Under the pieces are notes generated by a model. That model saw only the letters and a list, made by a program, of their open reading frames with translations. It did not search any database and was not told where the DNA came from. From Pseudomonas sp. ANT_H4 (GTDB taxonomy: Bacteria; Pseudomonadota; Gammaproteobacteria; Pseudomonadales; Pseudomonadaceae), in the NCBI RefSeq assembly GCF_008369295.1, contig NZ_VOBG01000004.1, positions 62,001 through 126,000 of the forward strand: 64,000 bases of DNA, given 5' to 3'. The position numbers and the translations under genes are program-made. Shown here piece after piece: positions 1 through 9,162 of this stretch. The number at the start of each line of letters is the position of its first letter. The first letter of the stretch is position 1.

Positions 1-1809
1 AACGGCGAACGGCTGAGCCTGCTGCCAATCCTGTTGAACCTGATGCGTTCCCACACCGAAATCCTCAATCCGGAAAAACTTGCCCGCAGGCGCGATGACG
101 AGCTGATTCTGGTCAACATTCCCGGCCTACCCAATGGCGGCCACGGCCCGCTGCAAGTGGCGCTGCCCTATGGCCGGCTGAAACCGGTGCTGGCCACCCT
201 TGGCGAGTTTTACCTGCAAGAGCCCGGCGCCACCACCTTGCGCCTGGCCAAGGCTGACGCGATTCGCCTCAACCCACTGGAAGACCTGCCACTGCAATGG
301 GAAGGCGGTGATCAGATCCGCAACTTCGCCCAGCGGCTGCGGGACATCAAGGACTTCGCCGTTGTCGCGCCGCAGGACTTGAACGCAACCTTGCGTCCCT
401 ATCAGCTGGAAGGCCTGAGCTGGATGCAGTCGCTGCGGCAACTGGAAGTGGGCGGGATTCTTGCGGATGACATGGGCCTGGGTAAAACCCTGCAAACCCT
501 GGCGCATATTCTCATCGAGAAAATCGCCGGGCGCCTGGACCGGCCGTGCATGGTGGTGATGCCCACCAGCCTGATCCCCAACTGGCTCGATGAAGCGGCG
601 CACTTCACCCCGCAGCTCAAGGTGCTCGCGCTGTACGGTGCCGGGCGCAAGAAACATTTCCCGCAACTGCAGGACTATGACCTGCTGCTGACGACCTACG
701 CCCTGCTGCCCAAGGACATCGAGCAACTGGCCGCCCAGCCCCTGCACGTATTGATCCTCGACGAAGCGCAGTACATCAAGAACCCCAACAGCAAGGCTGC
801 CCAGGCCGCCCGCGAGCTGAATGCCCGCCAGCGCCTGTGCCTGAGTGGCACGCCGCTGGAAAACCACTTGGGCGAACTCTGGTCGCTGTTCCACTTCCTG
901 CTGCCGGGCTGGCTCGGTGACGTGAAAAGCTTCAACCGCGACTACCGCGTGCCCATCGAAAAGCGCGCCAGCGAGGTGCGATTACAGCACCTTAACGGCC
1001 GGATTAAACCTTTCCTACTGCGCCGTACCAAGGAACAGGTGGCCACGGAGCTGCCGCCCAAGACCGAGATCATCCACTGGGTCGAACTCAATGAGGCCCA
1101 GCGTGATGTGTATGAAACCATGCGTTTGGCGATGGACAAGAAAGTCCGCGATGAGATTACCCGCAAGGGCGTGGCCCGCAGTCAAATCATCATTCTGGAA
1201 GCGCTGCTGAAGTTGCGTCAGGTATGTTGCGATTTGCGGCTGGTGAATGACGCCACCCTGCCCGCTCGCGGCAGCAGCTCCGGCAAGCTCGACAGTTTGA
1301 TGGAAATGCTGGAGGAACTGTTTGCCGAAGGGCGCAGGATTCTGCTGTTTTCCCAATTCACCTCGATGCTCAGCCTGATCGAAATCGAACTAAAAAAGCG
1401 CGGCGTCGCCTATGCGCTGCTCACCGGCCAGACTCGGGATCGACGCACACCGGTGAAGGACTTTCAGAGCGGCAAGTTGCAGATCTTCCTAATCAGCCTC
1501 AAGGCTGGCGGCGTTGGCCTTAACCTGACGGAAGCCGATACGGTGATCCACTACGACCCATGGTGGAACCCCGCCACGGAAAACCAGGCCACCGACCGAG
1601 CGTATCGTATTGGCCAGGAGAAGCCGGTGTTCGTCTATAAGATGATCGCCCGCGGCACCGTGGAGGAAAAGATTCAGGCGCTACAGCAGGAGAAAGCTGA
1701 TCTGGCTGCAGGTGTGCTGGATGGCCGGACGACCGGGGATTGGAAATTGGGCAATGAGGATATTGAAGCGCTGTTTGCGCCGCTGCCCAATAAGCAGGAA
1801 AAGCGCTGA
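1..1809 (+). CDS. SNF2-family DEAD/DEAH-box helicase, C-terminal part (5' end outside window)
   Basis: The reading frame is open from base 1, so the gene begins upstream and only its last 602 codons are visible. It holds both halves of a Swi2/Snf2 ATPase: a Walker A motif (DDMGLGKT), the Walker B/DEAQ box in LILDEAQYIKN, then motif V/VI in the C-terminal helicase lobe ending in QATDRAYRIGQ. Such proteins use ATP to translocate on duplex DNA and displace bound proteins; the exact role of this bacterial subfamily is not known to me. It is closely similar, end to end, to the gene encoded convergently at 1871-5167, so the missing N-terminus probably resembles that one (SWIM zinc finger). Codon use matches the neighbours. 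The stop is followed by a short hairpin at 1835-1854. Confidence 0.93.
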   Translation, partial: NGERLSLLPILLNLMRSHTEILNPEKLARRRDDELILVNIPGLPNGGHGPLQVALPYGRLKPVLATLGEFYLQEPGATTLRLAKADAIRLNPLEDLPLQWEGGDQIRNFAQRLRDIKDFAVVAPQDLNATLRPYQLEGLSWMQSLRQLEVGGILADDMGLGKTLQTLAHILIEKIAGRLDRPCMVVMPTSLIPNWLDEAAHFTPQLKVLALYGAGRKKHFPQLQDYDLLLTTYALLPKDIEQLAAQPLHVLILDEAQYIKNPNSKAAQAARELNARQRLCLSGTPLENHLGELWSLFHFLLPGWLGDVKSFNRDYRVPIEKRASEVRLQHLNGRIKPFLLRRTKEQVATELPPKTEIIHWVELNEAQRDVYETMRLAMDKKVRDEITRKGVARSQIIILEALLKLRQVCCDLRLVNDATLPARGSSSGKLDSLMEMLEELFAEGRRILLFSQFTSMLSLIEIELKKRGVAYALLTGQTRDRRTPVKDFQSGKLQIFLISLKAGGVGLNLTEADTVIHYDPWWNPATENQATDRAYRIGQEKPVFVYKMIARGTVEEKIQALQQEKADLAAGVLDGRTTGDWKLGNEDIEALFAPLPNKQEKR

Positions 1810-1834
1810 CTTTTACGGTGACTCTTAAACCGTC

Positions 1835-1854
1835 ATCGCGGGCAAACCCGCGAT
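1835..1854. terminator. Hairpin between convergent SNF2 genes
   Basis: A perfect 8-bp stem with a CAAA loop (ATCGCGGG/CCCGCGAT) lies in the 61-bp gap between the two stop codons. There is no T-run on either side, so it may be a solitary REP-like half element and not a classical rho-independent terminator. Confidence 0.45.
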
Positions 1855-1870
1855 GGCTGCGACTTGGTCT

Positions 1871-4800
1871 TCAGCCAGGCAACGGAGCAAACAGCGCCTC
1901 GATGTCCCGCGGTTCCAGCTTCCAGCCCGTACTGGCGCCGCCTTCAAGCACGCCGCTGGCCAGAGCAGCTTTCTCCTGCTGCAATGCCTGAATTTTCTCC
2001 TCAACCGTACCGCGGGCGATCATCTTGTAGACGAACACCGGCTTATCTTGCCCGATACGGTAAGCACGATCCGTCGCCTGGTTTTCCACCGCAGGGTTCC
2101 ACCACGGGTCGTAGTGGATCACCGTATCGGCAGCCGTCAGGTTCAAGCCCGTACCGCCCGCCTTCAAACTGATCAGGAACAACGGCGTCTTGCCGTCCTG
2201 GAAGTTCTTGACCGGTGTACGTCGATCAAGGGTTTCACCGGTCAGGATCGAATAATCGACCTGACGCTGCTTCAACTCTTCTTCAATCAGCGCCAACATC
2301 GAGGTGAATTGCGAGAACAGCAAAATACGCCGCCCCTCGCTGAGCAGCTCCTCCACCATCTCCATCAAACTGCCCAGTTTTCCCGTGCCTGCGCGAGCGA
2401 CTTTGAAGACCGGTGCCGACTTGACCAGCCGCAAGTCACAACACACCTGCCGCAGCTTGAGCAGCGCTTCCAGAATGATGATCTGGCTGCGCGCCACACC
2501 ATGGCGACTGATCTCGTCGCGCACCTTTTTATCCATGGCCACGCGTACGGTTTCATAGACATCCCGTTGCGCGTCGCTCAAGTCCACCCAGTGGACAATT
2601 TCGGTCTTGGGCGGCAATTCAGTCGCCACCTGTTCCTTTTTGCGGCGCAACAGGAAGGGTTTTATCCGGGCCGTAAGGTGCTGCATCCGCTGCACGTTAC
2701 CGTGCTTTTCGATGGGTGTGCGGTAATCACGATTGAAGGTTTTGCTGTCGCCTAGCCATCCTGGCAACAGGAAATGGAACAACGACCAGAGCTCACCCAA
2801 ATGGTTTTCCAGCGGCGTTCCTGAAAGGCACAAGCGTTGACCGGCTTCCAGTTGCCGTGCGGCCTGGGCGGCCTTGCTGTTGGGGTTCTTGATGTTTTGC
2901 GCCTCGTCCAGGATCAACACACTCCAGCGTTGCGCCTGCAAGACTTCGAGGTCCCGGGGCAGCAGCGCATAGGTGGTGAGTACCACGTCGTAATCGGTCA
3001 AACGCGTGAACTCTTCCTGGCGTTGAGCACCATGCAGTGCCAGCACCTTGAGTTGTGGGGTGAAACGGGCGGCCTCATCCTGCCAGTTGGGGATCAGACT
3101 GGTTGGCATGACGGCCAGCGCAGGGGTAAGCAAACGACCGACCTGTTTTTCGCAGAGTAGATGCGCAAGAGCTTGCAGGGTTTTGCCCAGGCCCATGTCA
3201 TCGCCCAGGATACCGCCGACTTCCAGTTCACGCAGAGTCTGCATCCAGTTCAGGCCTTCGAGCTGGTAGCCTCGAAGTTCGGCGTTCAGCCCTTGGGGGG
3301 CGGGCACATGGGCATGGGTGGAGTCCTTCAAGCGTTTGGCAAAGTTGCGCAGGCGCTCACCGCCTTGCCATACCAGAGGAATGCCATCCAGATCGCTCAG
3401 CCGTGCAGCGTCCGGTGCATTCAGACGCAGCGAGGTCCCCTCGGGCTCACGCAAATAGAGTTCGCCAAGGGTCGCCATCAACGGTTTGATGCGTCCGTAA
3501 GGCAGCGCAACCTTGGTTTTCTGACCGGCACCTAGAGCGACCAGCAGGCGCTCGTCATCATCGCGATCTGCCAGATAAGCCGGTTGAAGCAACTGCGGCT
3601 GACGGCGCATCAAGTTCAGAACGATAGGCAGCAGGCTGTGGCGCTCGCCATTGACCTCAATACCCAATTCCAGATCAAACCACTCCCGCCCGGGGGACTC
3701 CTCGATGTCCGCGTACCAGTGGTCCACCGCTTCCACGTCGTAGTAAAAGCCGGGGTTGATGATCACTTCCCAACCGGACTCACGCAGTGCGGGTAAACCG
3801 GCCTCAACGAAGTTCAACCAGGCCTCATCGCTGGGCAGGTCAAACATTTCTCCCGCACTCTCGGGCAACGCCTGGGTCTTGCGGGTTACCTTGGCAAACC
3901 CCAACCCTGCAAGCGCCTTGCGCAGGGATTTTTCGGCGGCAGGCTTGCGCTGGATACGCTGGGTTTCGGTGCCCGTCAGCAGCAGGATTTCCGTGGAGGC
4001 CTTATCACTTCCAAGACTCGCTCCATAGCGATAGGCCAACGCTGCGCGATGCTCAATGGATGGCATCTGGCGGTGGTAAGCAGCATTGTAGGAATGAGAT
4101 TCATGACTGCCCAAGGTCAGGCAAGCTCGTGGTTCAATATCGTCGATGACTCGCTCAGTCAGCTTCTGCGGTGGAGGAATGGCCGAAGCCACCGCGCTGA
4201 TGCGATGGCTGAACAGGGCAACGTCGCGTGCGGGAATCTCGGGCAACTGGCACATATGGCAGGCCAGGGTTGCATTCATATCGTGTTCCAGCGGCCCAAG
4301 CTCCATACGCGTGCGGTCGAGGTAATAGAGTGGCTTGAGGGCCAGGACATCAGTCAGCGGTTGCTCAGCACTGTGCCACTGCGGGCGGTAGTCACCATTG
4401 GGCTGCTCGACCCATCTGAAATGGGCGACTTGGCTGGGGCCCGAAGTGAGCAACTGCACCGGATCGAAGTCGTAAAACAATCTCCCGGTCTTCATCGCCA
4501 GTTCAAGGATTTGCGCACCAGCCTCTCCCTCCAGTGGATAACTGCTGCTGTACCGACCGTACGTTTGGCCGAGCAGCAGCAAACGCGCGATCCGCTTGTC
4601 CACCTCAAGGAGATAAGCAGGCGAACGTATCAACGTTTCGTCCAACGAATAGAGCGACTTGATGTCACTCAGACCGCCATTTTTCAGCTGACGTGCCTTG
4701 TACACTGCCAATGACCACTGACCTGCAACCCGACTTGTCTGGAACTTGTACAACACTCGGGTATTGGCGCCCTTGGCGTAAGTCTCGACCTCAGGGACGG

Positions 4801-5167
4801 GGGCAGGAATGCTGTTGAGCCAACGTTCAAGGTCAGGGCTCAGACGGGAATTAGTATTGGCAGCCGACTGTTTGAAATAAGTCGTCTCAAGATAGATAAG
4901 GACCGCAGCGCAGTGTTTGCAGTCACTGACCATCGGGCAGGAGCACTCACAATCAAGCCTGGGCGAACCTGAATATTCTTCCAGTGAAATAATCTGCTGG
5001 TAGAGGTTTGTACCTGAACCTCGACACTGCGCATGAAGGATGTTCGAGCCCGTATCCACTATCTGGACCCGGTCATCCTTTGCGTAATTGATGGCGCGAT
5101 CAAAAGTACCCTGATCAAAAAGCTCAGCCCAGTCCAGTTCTAGAATTCGGTCAATAAGTATCGTCAT
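1871..5167 (-). CDS. SWIM zinc finger plus SNF2 helicase, full length
   Basis: A protein of about 1098 residues. Near residues 70-90 a CxC...CxH cluster (CSCPMVSDCKH) is a SWIM zinc finger, a putative DNA/protein-binding module often found on bacterial SNF2 proteins. The C-terminal ~550 residues carry the helicase: Walker A DDMGLGKT, LILDEAQNIKN, and QATDRAYRIGQ in the second lobe. I chose the ATG at 5167 (MTILIDRILELDW) over the longer GTG at 5218 because the extra 17 residues look non-coding; neither start has a strong Shine-Dalgarno. The gene faces the paralogue at 1-1809 tail to tail. Likely an ATP-dependent DNA translocase acting on protein-DNA complexes; the cellular target is unknown. 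Confidence 0.92.
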   Translation of the reverse strand: MTILIDRILELDWAELFDQGTFDRAINYAKDDRVQIVDTGSNILHAQCRGSGTNLYQQIISLEEYSGSPRLDCECSCPMVSDCKHCAAVLIYLETTYFKQSAANTNSRLSPDLERWLNSIPAPVPEVETYAKGANTRVLYKFQTSRVAGQWSLAVYKARQLKNGGLSDIKSLYSLDETLIRSPAYLLEVDKRIARLLLLGQTYGRYSSSYPLEGEAGAQILELAMKTGRLFYDFDPVQLLTSGPSQVAHFRWVEQPNGDYRPQWHSAEQPLTDVLALKPLYYLDRTRMELGPLEHDMNATLACHMCQLPEIPARDVALFSHRISAVASAIPPPQKLTERVIDDIEPRACLTLGSHESHSYNAAYHRQMPSIEHRAALAYRYGASLGSDKASTEILLLTGTETQRIQRKPAAEKSLRKALAGLGFAKVTRKTQALPESAGEMFDLPSDEAWLNFVEAGLPALRESGWEVIINPGFYYDVEAVDHWYADIEESPGREWFDLELGIEVNGERHSLLPIVLNLMRRQPQLLQPAYLADRDDDERLLVALGAGQKTKVALPYGRIKPLMATLGELYLREPEGTSLRLNAPDAARLSDLDGIPLVWQGGERLRNFAKRLKDSTHAHVPAPQGLNAELRGYQLEGLNWMQTLRELEVGGILGDDMGLGKTLQALAHLLCEKQVGRLLTPALAVMPTSLIPNWQDEAARFTPQLKVLALHGAQRQEEFTRLTDYDVVLTTYALLPRDLEVLQAQRWSVLILDEAQNIKNPNSKAAQAARQLEAGQRLCLSGTPLENHLGELWSLFHFLLPGWLGDSKTFNRDYRTPIEKHGNVQRMQHLTARIKPFLLRRKKEQVATELPPKTEIVHWVDLSDAQRDVYETVRVAMDKKVRDEISRHGVARSQIIILEALLKLRQVCCDLRLVKSAPVFKVARAGTGKLGSLMEMVEELLSEGRRILLFSQFTSMLALIEEELKQRQVDYSILTGETLDRRTPVKNFQDGKTPLFLISLKAGGTGLNLTAADTVIHYDPWWNPAVENQATDRAYRIGQDKPVFVYKMIARGTVEEKIQALQQEKAALASGVLEGGASTGWKLEPRDIEALFAPLPG

Positions 5168-5387
5168 GGGCTGGGATGTTATCGCAGCCGGACATTTCTT
5201 CAATATGGTTTTTCTCACAGAGAACTATGAAAAAACCACACTTCAAGACTGATTTATCTGACACCAACAAAAGTGAATAAACACGCCCCAATCAGCCATT
5301 CAAGACTCTTGCCAGCCGGGTGATTTCAAGGTGCGGGCCCTGGGTGCAGGCGCCCGCTAGTGGTGCCGCCGATAATCGCGTAACCCG

Positions 5388-6398
5388 TTAATCGATCAGT
5401 TGAGCTTCTCTGAGGGCGCCCAGAGCAGCCAGCCAGCGTGGGTCCTGCTTGTATTCGATGGAGGCAATGCCTTGCCCGCGCATCCGAGCAATACGGGCCG
5501 ACGGTGTGACCTTCATGCGCTGGGCGGCGCTCAGGGCCAACTCGGCAGCAGCGCGGTCGTTGCACACCAGGCCCATGTCGCAACCGGCGGTCAGCGCCGC
5601 TTCGATACGACTGGCGGCGTCACCCACCACATGAGCACCGGCCATGGACAGGTCGTCACTGAAAATCACCCCGTCGAACTGCAACTCACCTCGCAGGATG
5701 TCCTGCAGCCAGCGGCGAGAGAAGCCGGCGGGTTGTGCATCGACTTGTGGGTAAATGACATGGGCCGGCATCACTGCGGCCAACTGCTTGCTCAGCCGTG
5801 CGAAAGGCACCAGATCATTGGCCCTAATCTGTTCCAGGCTGCGCTCATCATTGGGAATCGCAACGTGGGAATCGGCTTCAGCCCAGCCGTGACCGGGGAA
5901 GTGCTTGCCCGTAGCAGCCATGCCGGCGCTGTTCATGCCGCGGATAAAGGCGCCAGCCAGCAAGGCGGCCCGCTCGGGATCGCCCTCGAATGAACGGCTG
6001 CCAACAACGGCGCTGCGCTGGTAATCCAGGTCCAGCACCGGGGCGAAGCTCAGGTCCAGACCAACTGCCAGCACTTCGGTGGCCATGATCCAACCACATT
6101 GCTCAGCGAGGTATTCGGCGTTGGGGTTATCGGCCAGGGCACGCATGGCTGGCAGGCGCACAAAACCTTGGCGCAAACGCTGAACGCGACCGCCTTCCTG
6201 ATCGACCGCCAACAACACGTCCGGGCGCACGGCACGAATCGCCGCGCTCAACTCACGCACCTGGCGTGGATGCTCGATATTGCGCGCAAAAATGATCAGG
6301 CCGCCTACCTCAGGCTGTCGCAACAAGTGGCGATCTTCAGCCGTCAGCCAGGTACCGGCGACGTCCACCATCAATGAACCTTGCAGGGCAGCAGTCAT
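5388..6398 (-). CDS. nagZ: Beta-N-acetylhexosaminidase, peptidoglycan recycling
   Basis: A 336-residue cytoplasmic GH3 enzyme that removes the terminal GlcNAc from GlcNAc-anhydroMurNAc-peptides during cell-wall recycling; its product influences AmpC beta-lactamase induction in related species. The signature KHFPGHG lies at residues 165-171, the mobile loop histidine of the DSH motif at 178, and the catalytic nucleophile is Asp248 in SDDLSMAG. Length is typical of NagZ and there is no signal peptide. The ATG at 6398 is preceded by AAGGAAG. psrA lies upstream on the same strand, the same order as in P. aeruginosa from memory. Confidence 0.96.
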   Translation of the reverse strand: MTAALQGSLMVDVAGTWLTAEDRHLLRQPEVGGLIIFARNIEHPRQVRELSAAIRAVRPDVLLAVDQEGGRVQRLRQGFVRLPAMRALADNPNAEYLAEQCGWIMATEVLAVGLDLSFAPVLDLDYQRSAVVGSRSFEGDPERAALLAGAFIRGMNSAGMAATGKHFPGHGWAEADSHVAIPNDERSLEQIRANDLVPFARLSKQLAAVMPAHVIYPQVDAQPAGFSRRWLQDILRGELQFDGVIFSDDLSMAGAHVVGDAASRIEAALTAGCDMGLVCNDRAAAELALSAAQRMKVTPSARIARMRGQGIASIEYKQDPRWLAALGALREAQLID

Positions 6399-6568
6399 AA
6401 ACCTTCCTTAAATAACGCGCGCAAACCGAAGCCCTCGCGAGGTCGCATCGCCAGAATTGAACCTGGCAATGAACGCTCGGCGAGAGCAACGGGTTGTGGA
6501 TAAATAGCTGTAATCGGCATGGGTGGCTAGCTTAGCGGATGCAAGCCGCCACGCACACCCAAGAGCGG

Positions 6569-7276
6569 TTAAACCTTGGCGGCGGCTGGCGCCGACTTGC
6601 TGCGCGGGCGCAACTGGGCAGCGGCCATGGCCTGGTCAGTGACGCCGGTTTCGGCGCGCATGCCGGCCGCGAGGAACGGCACCATCAGGCGCATCACCTG
6701 CTCGATGGAGGTGTTGACGCCAAAGTCGGTTTCGGCAATCGCCCGCAAGGCCTTGATTCCGGACATGCTGAACGCTGCAGCGCCGAGCATGAAGTGCACG
6801 CGCCAAAACAATTCGATAGGAGGGATGCGAGGTGCTGCTTCGTTGACCAGCAGCATATAGCGGCGGAACACCTTGCCGTACATGTCTTCCAGGTAACGAC
6901 GCAAATGCCCCTGGCTCTGGCTGAATGCCAGGCCCAGCAGGCGCATGAAGATCGATAGGTCGTTGCCGCTGCGTGGCTGGACCACCAGCGCTTGCTCGAC
7001 GAGAATTTCCAGCAGGTCTTCCAGGCTTGGCTTGTGATCTGCCTTGGCCTGGCGGCGCTCCAGTTCACGATCAAGGCTGGCGCAGAACGGCCCCAGGAAC
7101 CGCGAGAACACCGCCTGGATCAGGGCTTTTTTCGAGCCGAAATGATAGTTCACCGCCGCCAGGTTGACCCCGGCTTTGCTGGTGATCAGCCGCAATGAGG
7201 TTTCAGCAAATCCTTTTTCCGCGAACAGCTGCTCGGCAGCATCGAGAATGCGTTCAACGGTTTCCGACTGGGCCAT
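6569..7276 (-). CDS. psrA: TetR-family fatty-acid-responsive regulator PsrA
   Basis: A 235-residue TetR repressor/activator. The N-terminal helix-turn-helix spans roughly residues 5-55 (TSLRLITSKAGVNLAAVNYH). In Pseudomonas PsrA binds long-chain fatty acids, controls beta-oxidation genes and its own gene, and activates rpoS. The family match is strong along the whole length, and the neighbours (nagZ, lexA, sulA) are those of PsrA. I chose the ATG at 7276 (MAQSETVERIL), which has GGAG eight bases upstream, over a TTG at 7294. Two overlapping palindromes at 7292-7318 sit immediately upstream and fit PsrA operators, implying autorepression. fadBA, a probable target operon, lies 7 kb away in this window. 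Confidence 0.95.
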   Translation of the reverse strand: MAQSETVERILDAAEQLFAEKGFAETSLRLITSKAGVNLAAVNYHFGSKKALIQAVFSRFLGPFCASLDRELERRQAKADHKPSLEDLLEILVEQALVVQPRSGNDLSIFMRLLGLAFSQSQGHLRRYLEDMYGKVFRRYMLLVNEAAPRIPPIELFWRVHFMLGAAAFSMSGIKALRAIAETDFGVNTSIEQVMRLMVPFLAAGMRAETGVTDQAMAAAQLRPRSKSAPAAAKV

Positions 7277-7291
7277 GGCTACTCCGCCTGA

Positions 7292-7318
7292 CAAACACTT
7301 GTTTGAAACATACGTTTC
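7292..7318. promoter_or_regulatory. Two abutting PsrA-type operators
   Basis: CAAAC-ACTT-GTTTG (7292-7305) and GAAAC-ATAC-GTTTC (7305-7318) are two perfect palindromes sharing one base. Both match the published PsrA consensus form (G/C)AAAC-N2-4-GTTT(G/C). They lie 15 bp in front of the psrA start codon, so occupancy should block psrA expression. Confidence 0.85.
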
Positions 7319-7494
7319 ACCTTATGTATTGTCAAGCCTGCGGGTCCGCTTTCCGGCTGAGCAGTCAGCTATTTCATCACTATTTAATCACATCTGGCGG
7401 GGCCTGTAGGCAGCGCTGTCGCTGGAGCGTTATACGGCTGATGGATGACCGTCCAGCGGAGTTAATAAAAACGATGATTGCCAAGCGCAGTTCA

Positions 7495-7510
7495 CTGTAT
7501 ATAATCCCAG
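7495..7510. promoter_or_regulatory. LexA (SOS) box 1
   Basis: CTGTATATAATCCCAG fits the gamma-proteobacterial LexA operator CTG-N10-CAG. It lies 30 bp upstream of lexA and three bases before a second box. Confidence 0.9.
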
Positions 7511-7513
7511 TCA

Positions 7514-7529
7514 CTGTATAAAAAGACAG
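7514..7529. promoter_or_regulatory. LexA (SOS) box 2
   Basis: CTGTATAAAAAGACAG is a second CTG-N10-CAG operator 10 bp before the lexA ATG. Together with box 1 its centre-to-centre spacing is 19 bp, close to two helical turns, so two LexA dimers could sit on nearly the same face. This predicts tight autorepression of lexA-sulA. Confidence 0.9.
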
Positions 7530-7539
7530 AGCGATCAAC

Positions 7540-8148
7540 ATGCTAAAACTGACGCCACGCCAAGCTGAGATTCTGGCTTTTATCAAGCGCTGCCTCGACG
7601 ACAACGGTTATCCGCCGACACGGGCTGAAATTGCGCTGGAGCTGGGATTCAAGTCACCCAATGCCGCTGAAGAACACCTGAAGGCCCTCGCCCGCAAAGG
7701 CGCGATCGAGATGACGCCAGGCGCTTCAAGAGGCATCCGCATCCCTGGTTTCGAGGCCAAGGCCGACGAATCGACGCTGCCGATCATTGGCCGTGTTGCT
7801 GCCGGTGCGCCGATCCTGGCCCAACAGCACGTCGAAGAATCCTGCAACATCAACCCGACATTCTTCCACCCTCGCGCTGACTATCTGCTGCGGGTTCATG
7901 GCATGAGCATGAAGGATGTCGGTATTTTTGACGGTGACTTGTTGGCCGTCCATACCACTCGCGAAGCCCGTAATGGCCAGATCGTCGTCGCCCGCATCGG
8001 TGATGAAGTCACGGTAAAACGCTTCAAGCGTGAAGGCAGCAAGGTCTGGCTCCTGGCCGAAAACCCTGAGTTCGCCCCCATTGAAGTGAACCTCAAAGAC
8101 CAGGATCTGGTGATCGAAGGCTTGAGTGTCGGCGTTATTCGCCGCTAA
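7540..8148 (+). CDS. lexA: LexA repressor, SOS master regulator
   Basis: A 202-residue self-cleaving repressor. The winged helix-turn-helix fills residues 1-65; the cleavage site is Ala88-Gly89 in GRVAAGAP; the catalytic dyad is Ser123 (HGMSM) and Lys160 (EVTVKRF). RecA on single-stranded DNA triggers cleavage and derepression of DNA-repair genes. Two LexA boxes sit just upstream, so the gene represses itself. sulA follows after 10 bp with its own GGAGG, forming an SOS operon; psrA is divergent. Confidence 0.98.
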   Translation: MLKLTPRQAEILAFIKRCLDDNGYPPTRAEIALELGFKSPNAAEEHLKALARKGAIEMTPGASRGIRIPGFEAKADESTLPIIGRVAAGAPILAQQHVEESCNINPTFFHPRADYLLRVHGMSMKDVGIFDGDLLAVHTTREARNGQIVVARIGDEVTVKRFKREGSKVWLLAENPEFAPIEVNLKDQDLVIEGLSVGVIRR

Positions 8149-8158
8149 CGGAGGCATC

Positions 8159-8635
8159 ATGCAGTTTCCACACGCACCGCAACACACACAACTGCCGTTG
8201 TTTGAGGCCTTCATGATGGCCCAGCCCCTTGCGCCGATTCTCAAGGAAGCGGTCGAGTCACCCTGGATCACCGAACCCGAGGCATTCAGTGAATTGTCGT
8301 TGCGCGGCGCTGCCGGGAACTGCCTGAGCCTGCTGGCCCCCATTCTTCGCGAACTGAGCGAGGAACAGGACGCCCGCTGGCTGACCTTGATCGCCCCGCC
8401 CTCAAGCCTGACCCAGGCCTGGTTACGGGACGCCGGTCTGAATCGCGAGCGTATCCTGCTGCTGCAACCACGGGGCACTCAAAGCGCCCAGCAATTAACT
8501 TGCGAAGCTTTACGCCTGGGGCGAAGCCACACCGTGGTCAGTTGGCTGAACCCGCTGAGCACAACAGCCAGGCAACAGTTGATCAGTGCAGCACGCACGG
8601 GCGACGCACAGAGTTTGAATATTCGACTTGGATAA
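8159..8635 (+). CDS. sulA: SOS cell-division inhibitor SulA
   Basis: A 158-residue protein similar to Pseudomonas SulA, which binds FtsZ and blocks Z-ring assembly while DNA is being repaired. It is recognised by position directly after lexA and by its sequence; it has the RecA-like fold core (for example LTLIAPPSSL and RTHTVVSWLNPL-like segments) but no nucleotide-binding loop, as expected. The ATG at 8159 follows a strong GGAGG; an in-frame ATG at 8126 lies inside lexA and is not used. Expression should depend on the lexA promoter and its two SOS boxes. Confidence 0.9.
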   Translation: MQFPHAPQHTQLPLFEAFMMAQPLAPILKEAVESPWITEPEAFSELSLRGAAGNCLSLLAPILRELSEEQDARWLTLIAPPSSLTQAWLRDAGLNRERILLLQPRGTQSAQQLTCEALRLGRSHTVVSWLNPLSTTARQQLISAARTGDAQSLNIRLG

Positions 8636-8729
8636 AGCCGGTGTTCACGCGCAAAGCGTTACCGCTGCAAGCACGAAAGACCGTCCGATTGCAGCTCTGA
8701 CTTTCAGCCAGTGCCTGCGATGGACGCCA

Positions 8730-8752
8730 GGCTTCTCCAGGATTGAGAAGCC
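8730..8752 (+). terminator. Hairpin downstream of sulA
   Basis: GGCTTCTC and GAGAAGCC form an 8-bp perfect stem with a 7-base loop, 95 bp beyond the sulA stop. No T-run follows, so this is only a possible terminator. Confidence 0.35.
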
Positions 8753-8796
8753 GGTCTGTAACTTTGACTCACACCAAAAAAAACCGACAGACGGAC

Positions 8797-9030
8797 TCAG
8801 TGAAGAATCCGTGGGCCGTCGTCTTTCTCCGGCTCGCCTTCAGCCAGGCGCCCGGCCATCTGCACACCGACGCTCAACATGGCTTTTGCCACTTCCACGT
8901 ACTGGCCTTGCAGGAACGCCTTCGCGTCCTCGGAGAAGTCCAAAGTCACCAGAGAACCCTCGTCCTCAGCCCTGCGCAGCTCAATTCGGCCGTCGGGCAA
9001 TTCAACAATTTCCAGAAAGGAAGTTGGCAT
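8797..9030 (-). CDS. Small conserved hypothetical protein
   Basis: A 77-residue acidic cytoplasmic protein with no recognised domain. The N-terminal half reads like two beta strands (IVELPDGRIELRR) followed by an amphipathic helix (FLQGQYVEVAKAMLSVGVQMA). It lies convergent to lexA-sulA. I recall an equivalent small gene at the same place in P. aeruginosa, so it is probably a genuine Pseudomonas core gene. The ATG at 9030 has GGAG about 11 bases upstream. Function unknown. Confidence 0.75.
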   Translation of the reverse strand: MPTSFLEIVELPDGRIELRRAEDEGSLVTLDFSEDAKAFLQGQYVEVAKAMLSVGVQMAGRLAEGEPEKDDGPRILH

Positions 9031-9078
9031 AAAAGTCTGTTCTCCACGAAAGGCCGGGATTATATCAGTCTTGTGGCA

Positions 9079-9122
9079 AGCGGGCTTGTTGTGGCGAGCG
9101 GGCTCGTCACAACAAGCCCGCT
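9079..9122. repeat. REP-like inverted repeat
   Basis: A perfect 15-base inverted repeat (AGCGGGCTTGTTGTG at 9079-9093, complement at 9108-9122) encloses a further GCGAGCGGGCTCG copy. The two tandem GTGG(C)AAGCGGGCT/GTGGCGAGCGGGCT units resemble Pseudomonas REP elements. It sits between two minus-strand genes. Confidence 0.7.
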
Positions 9123-9162
9123 TTCACATTGAGTGATCATTGATCTATCGAGCGCGCGCGAC

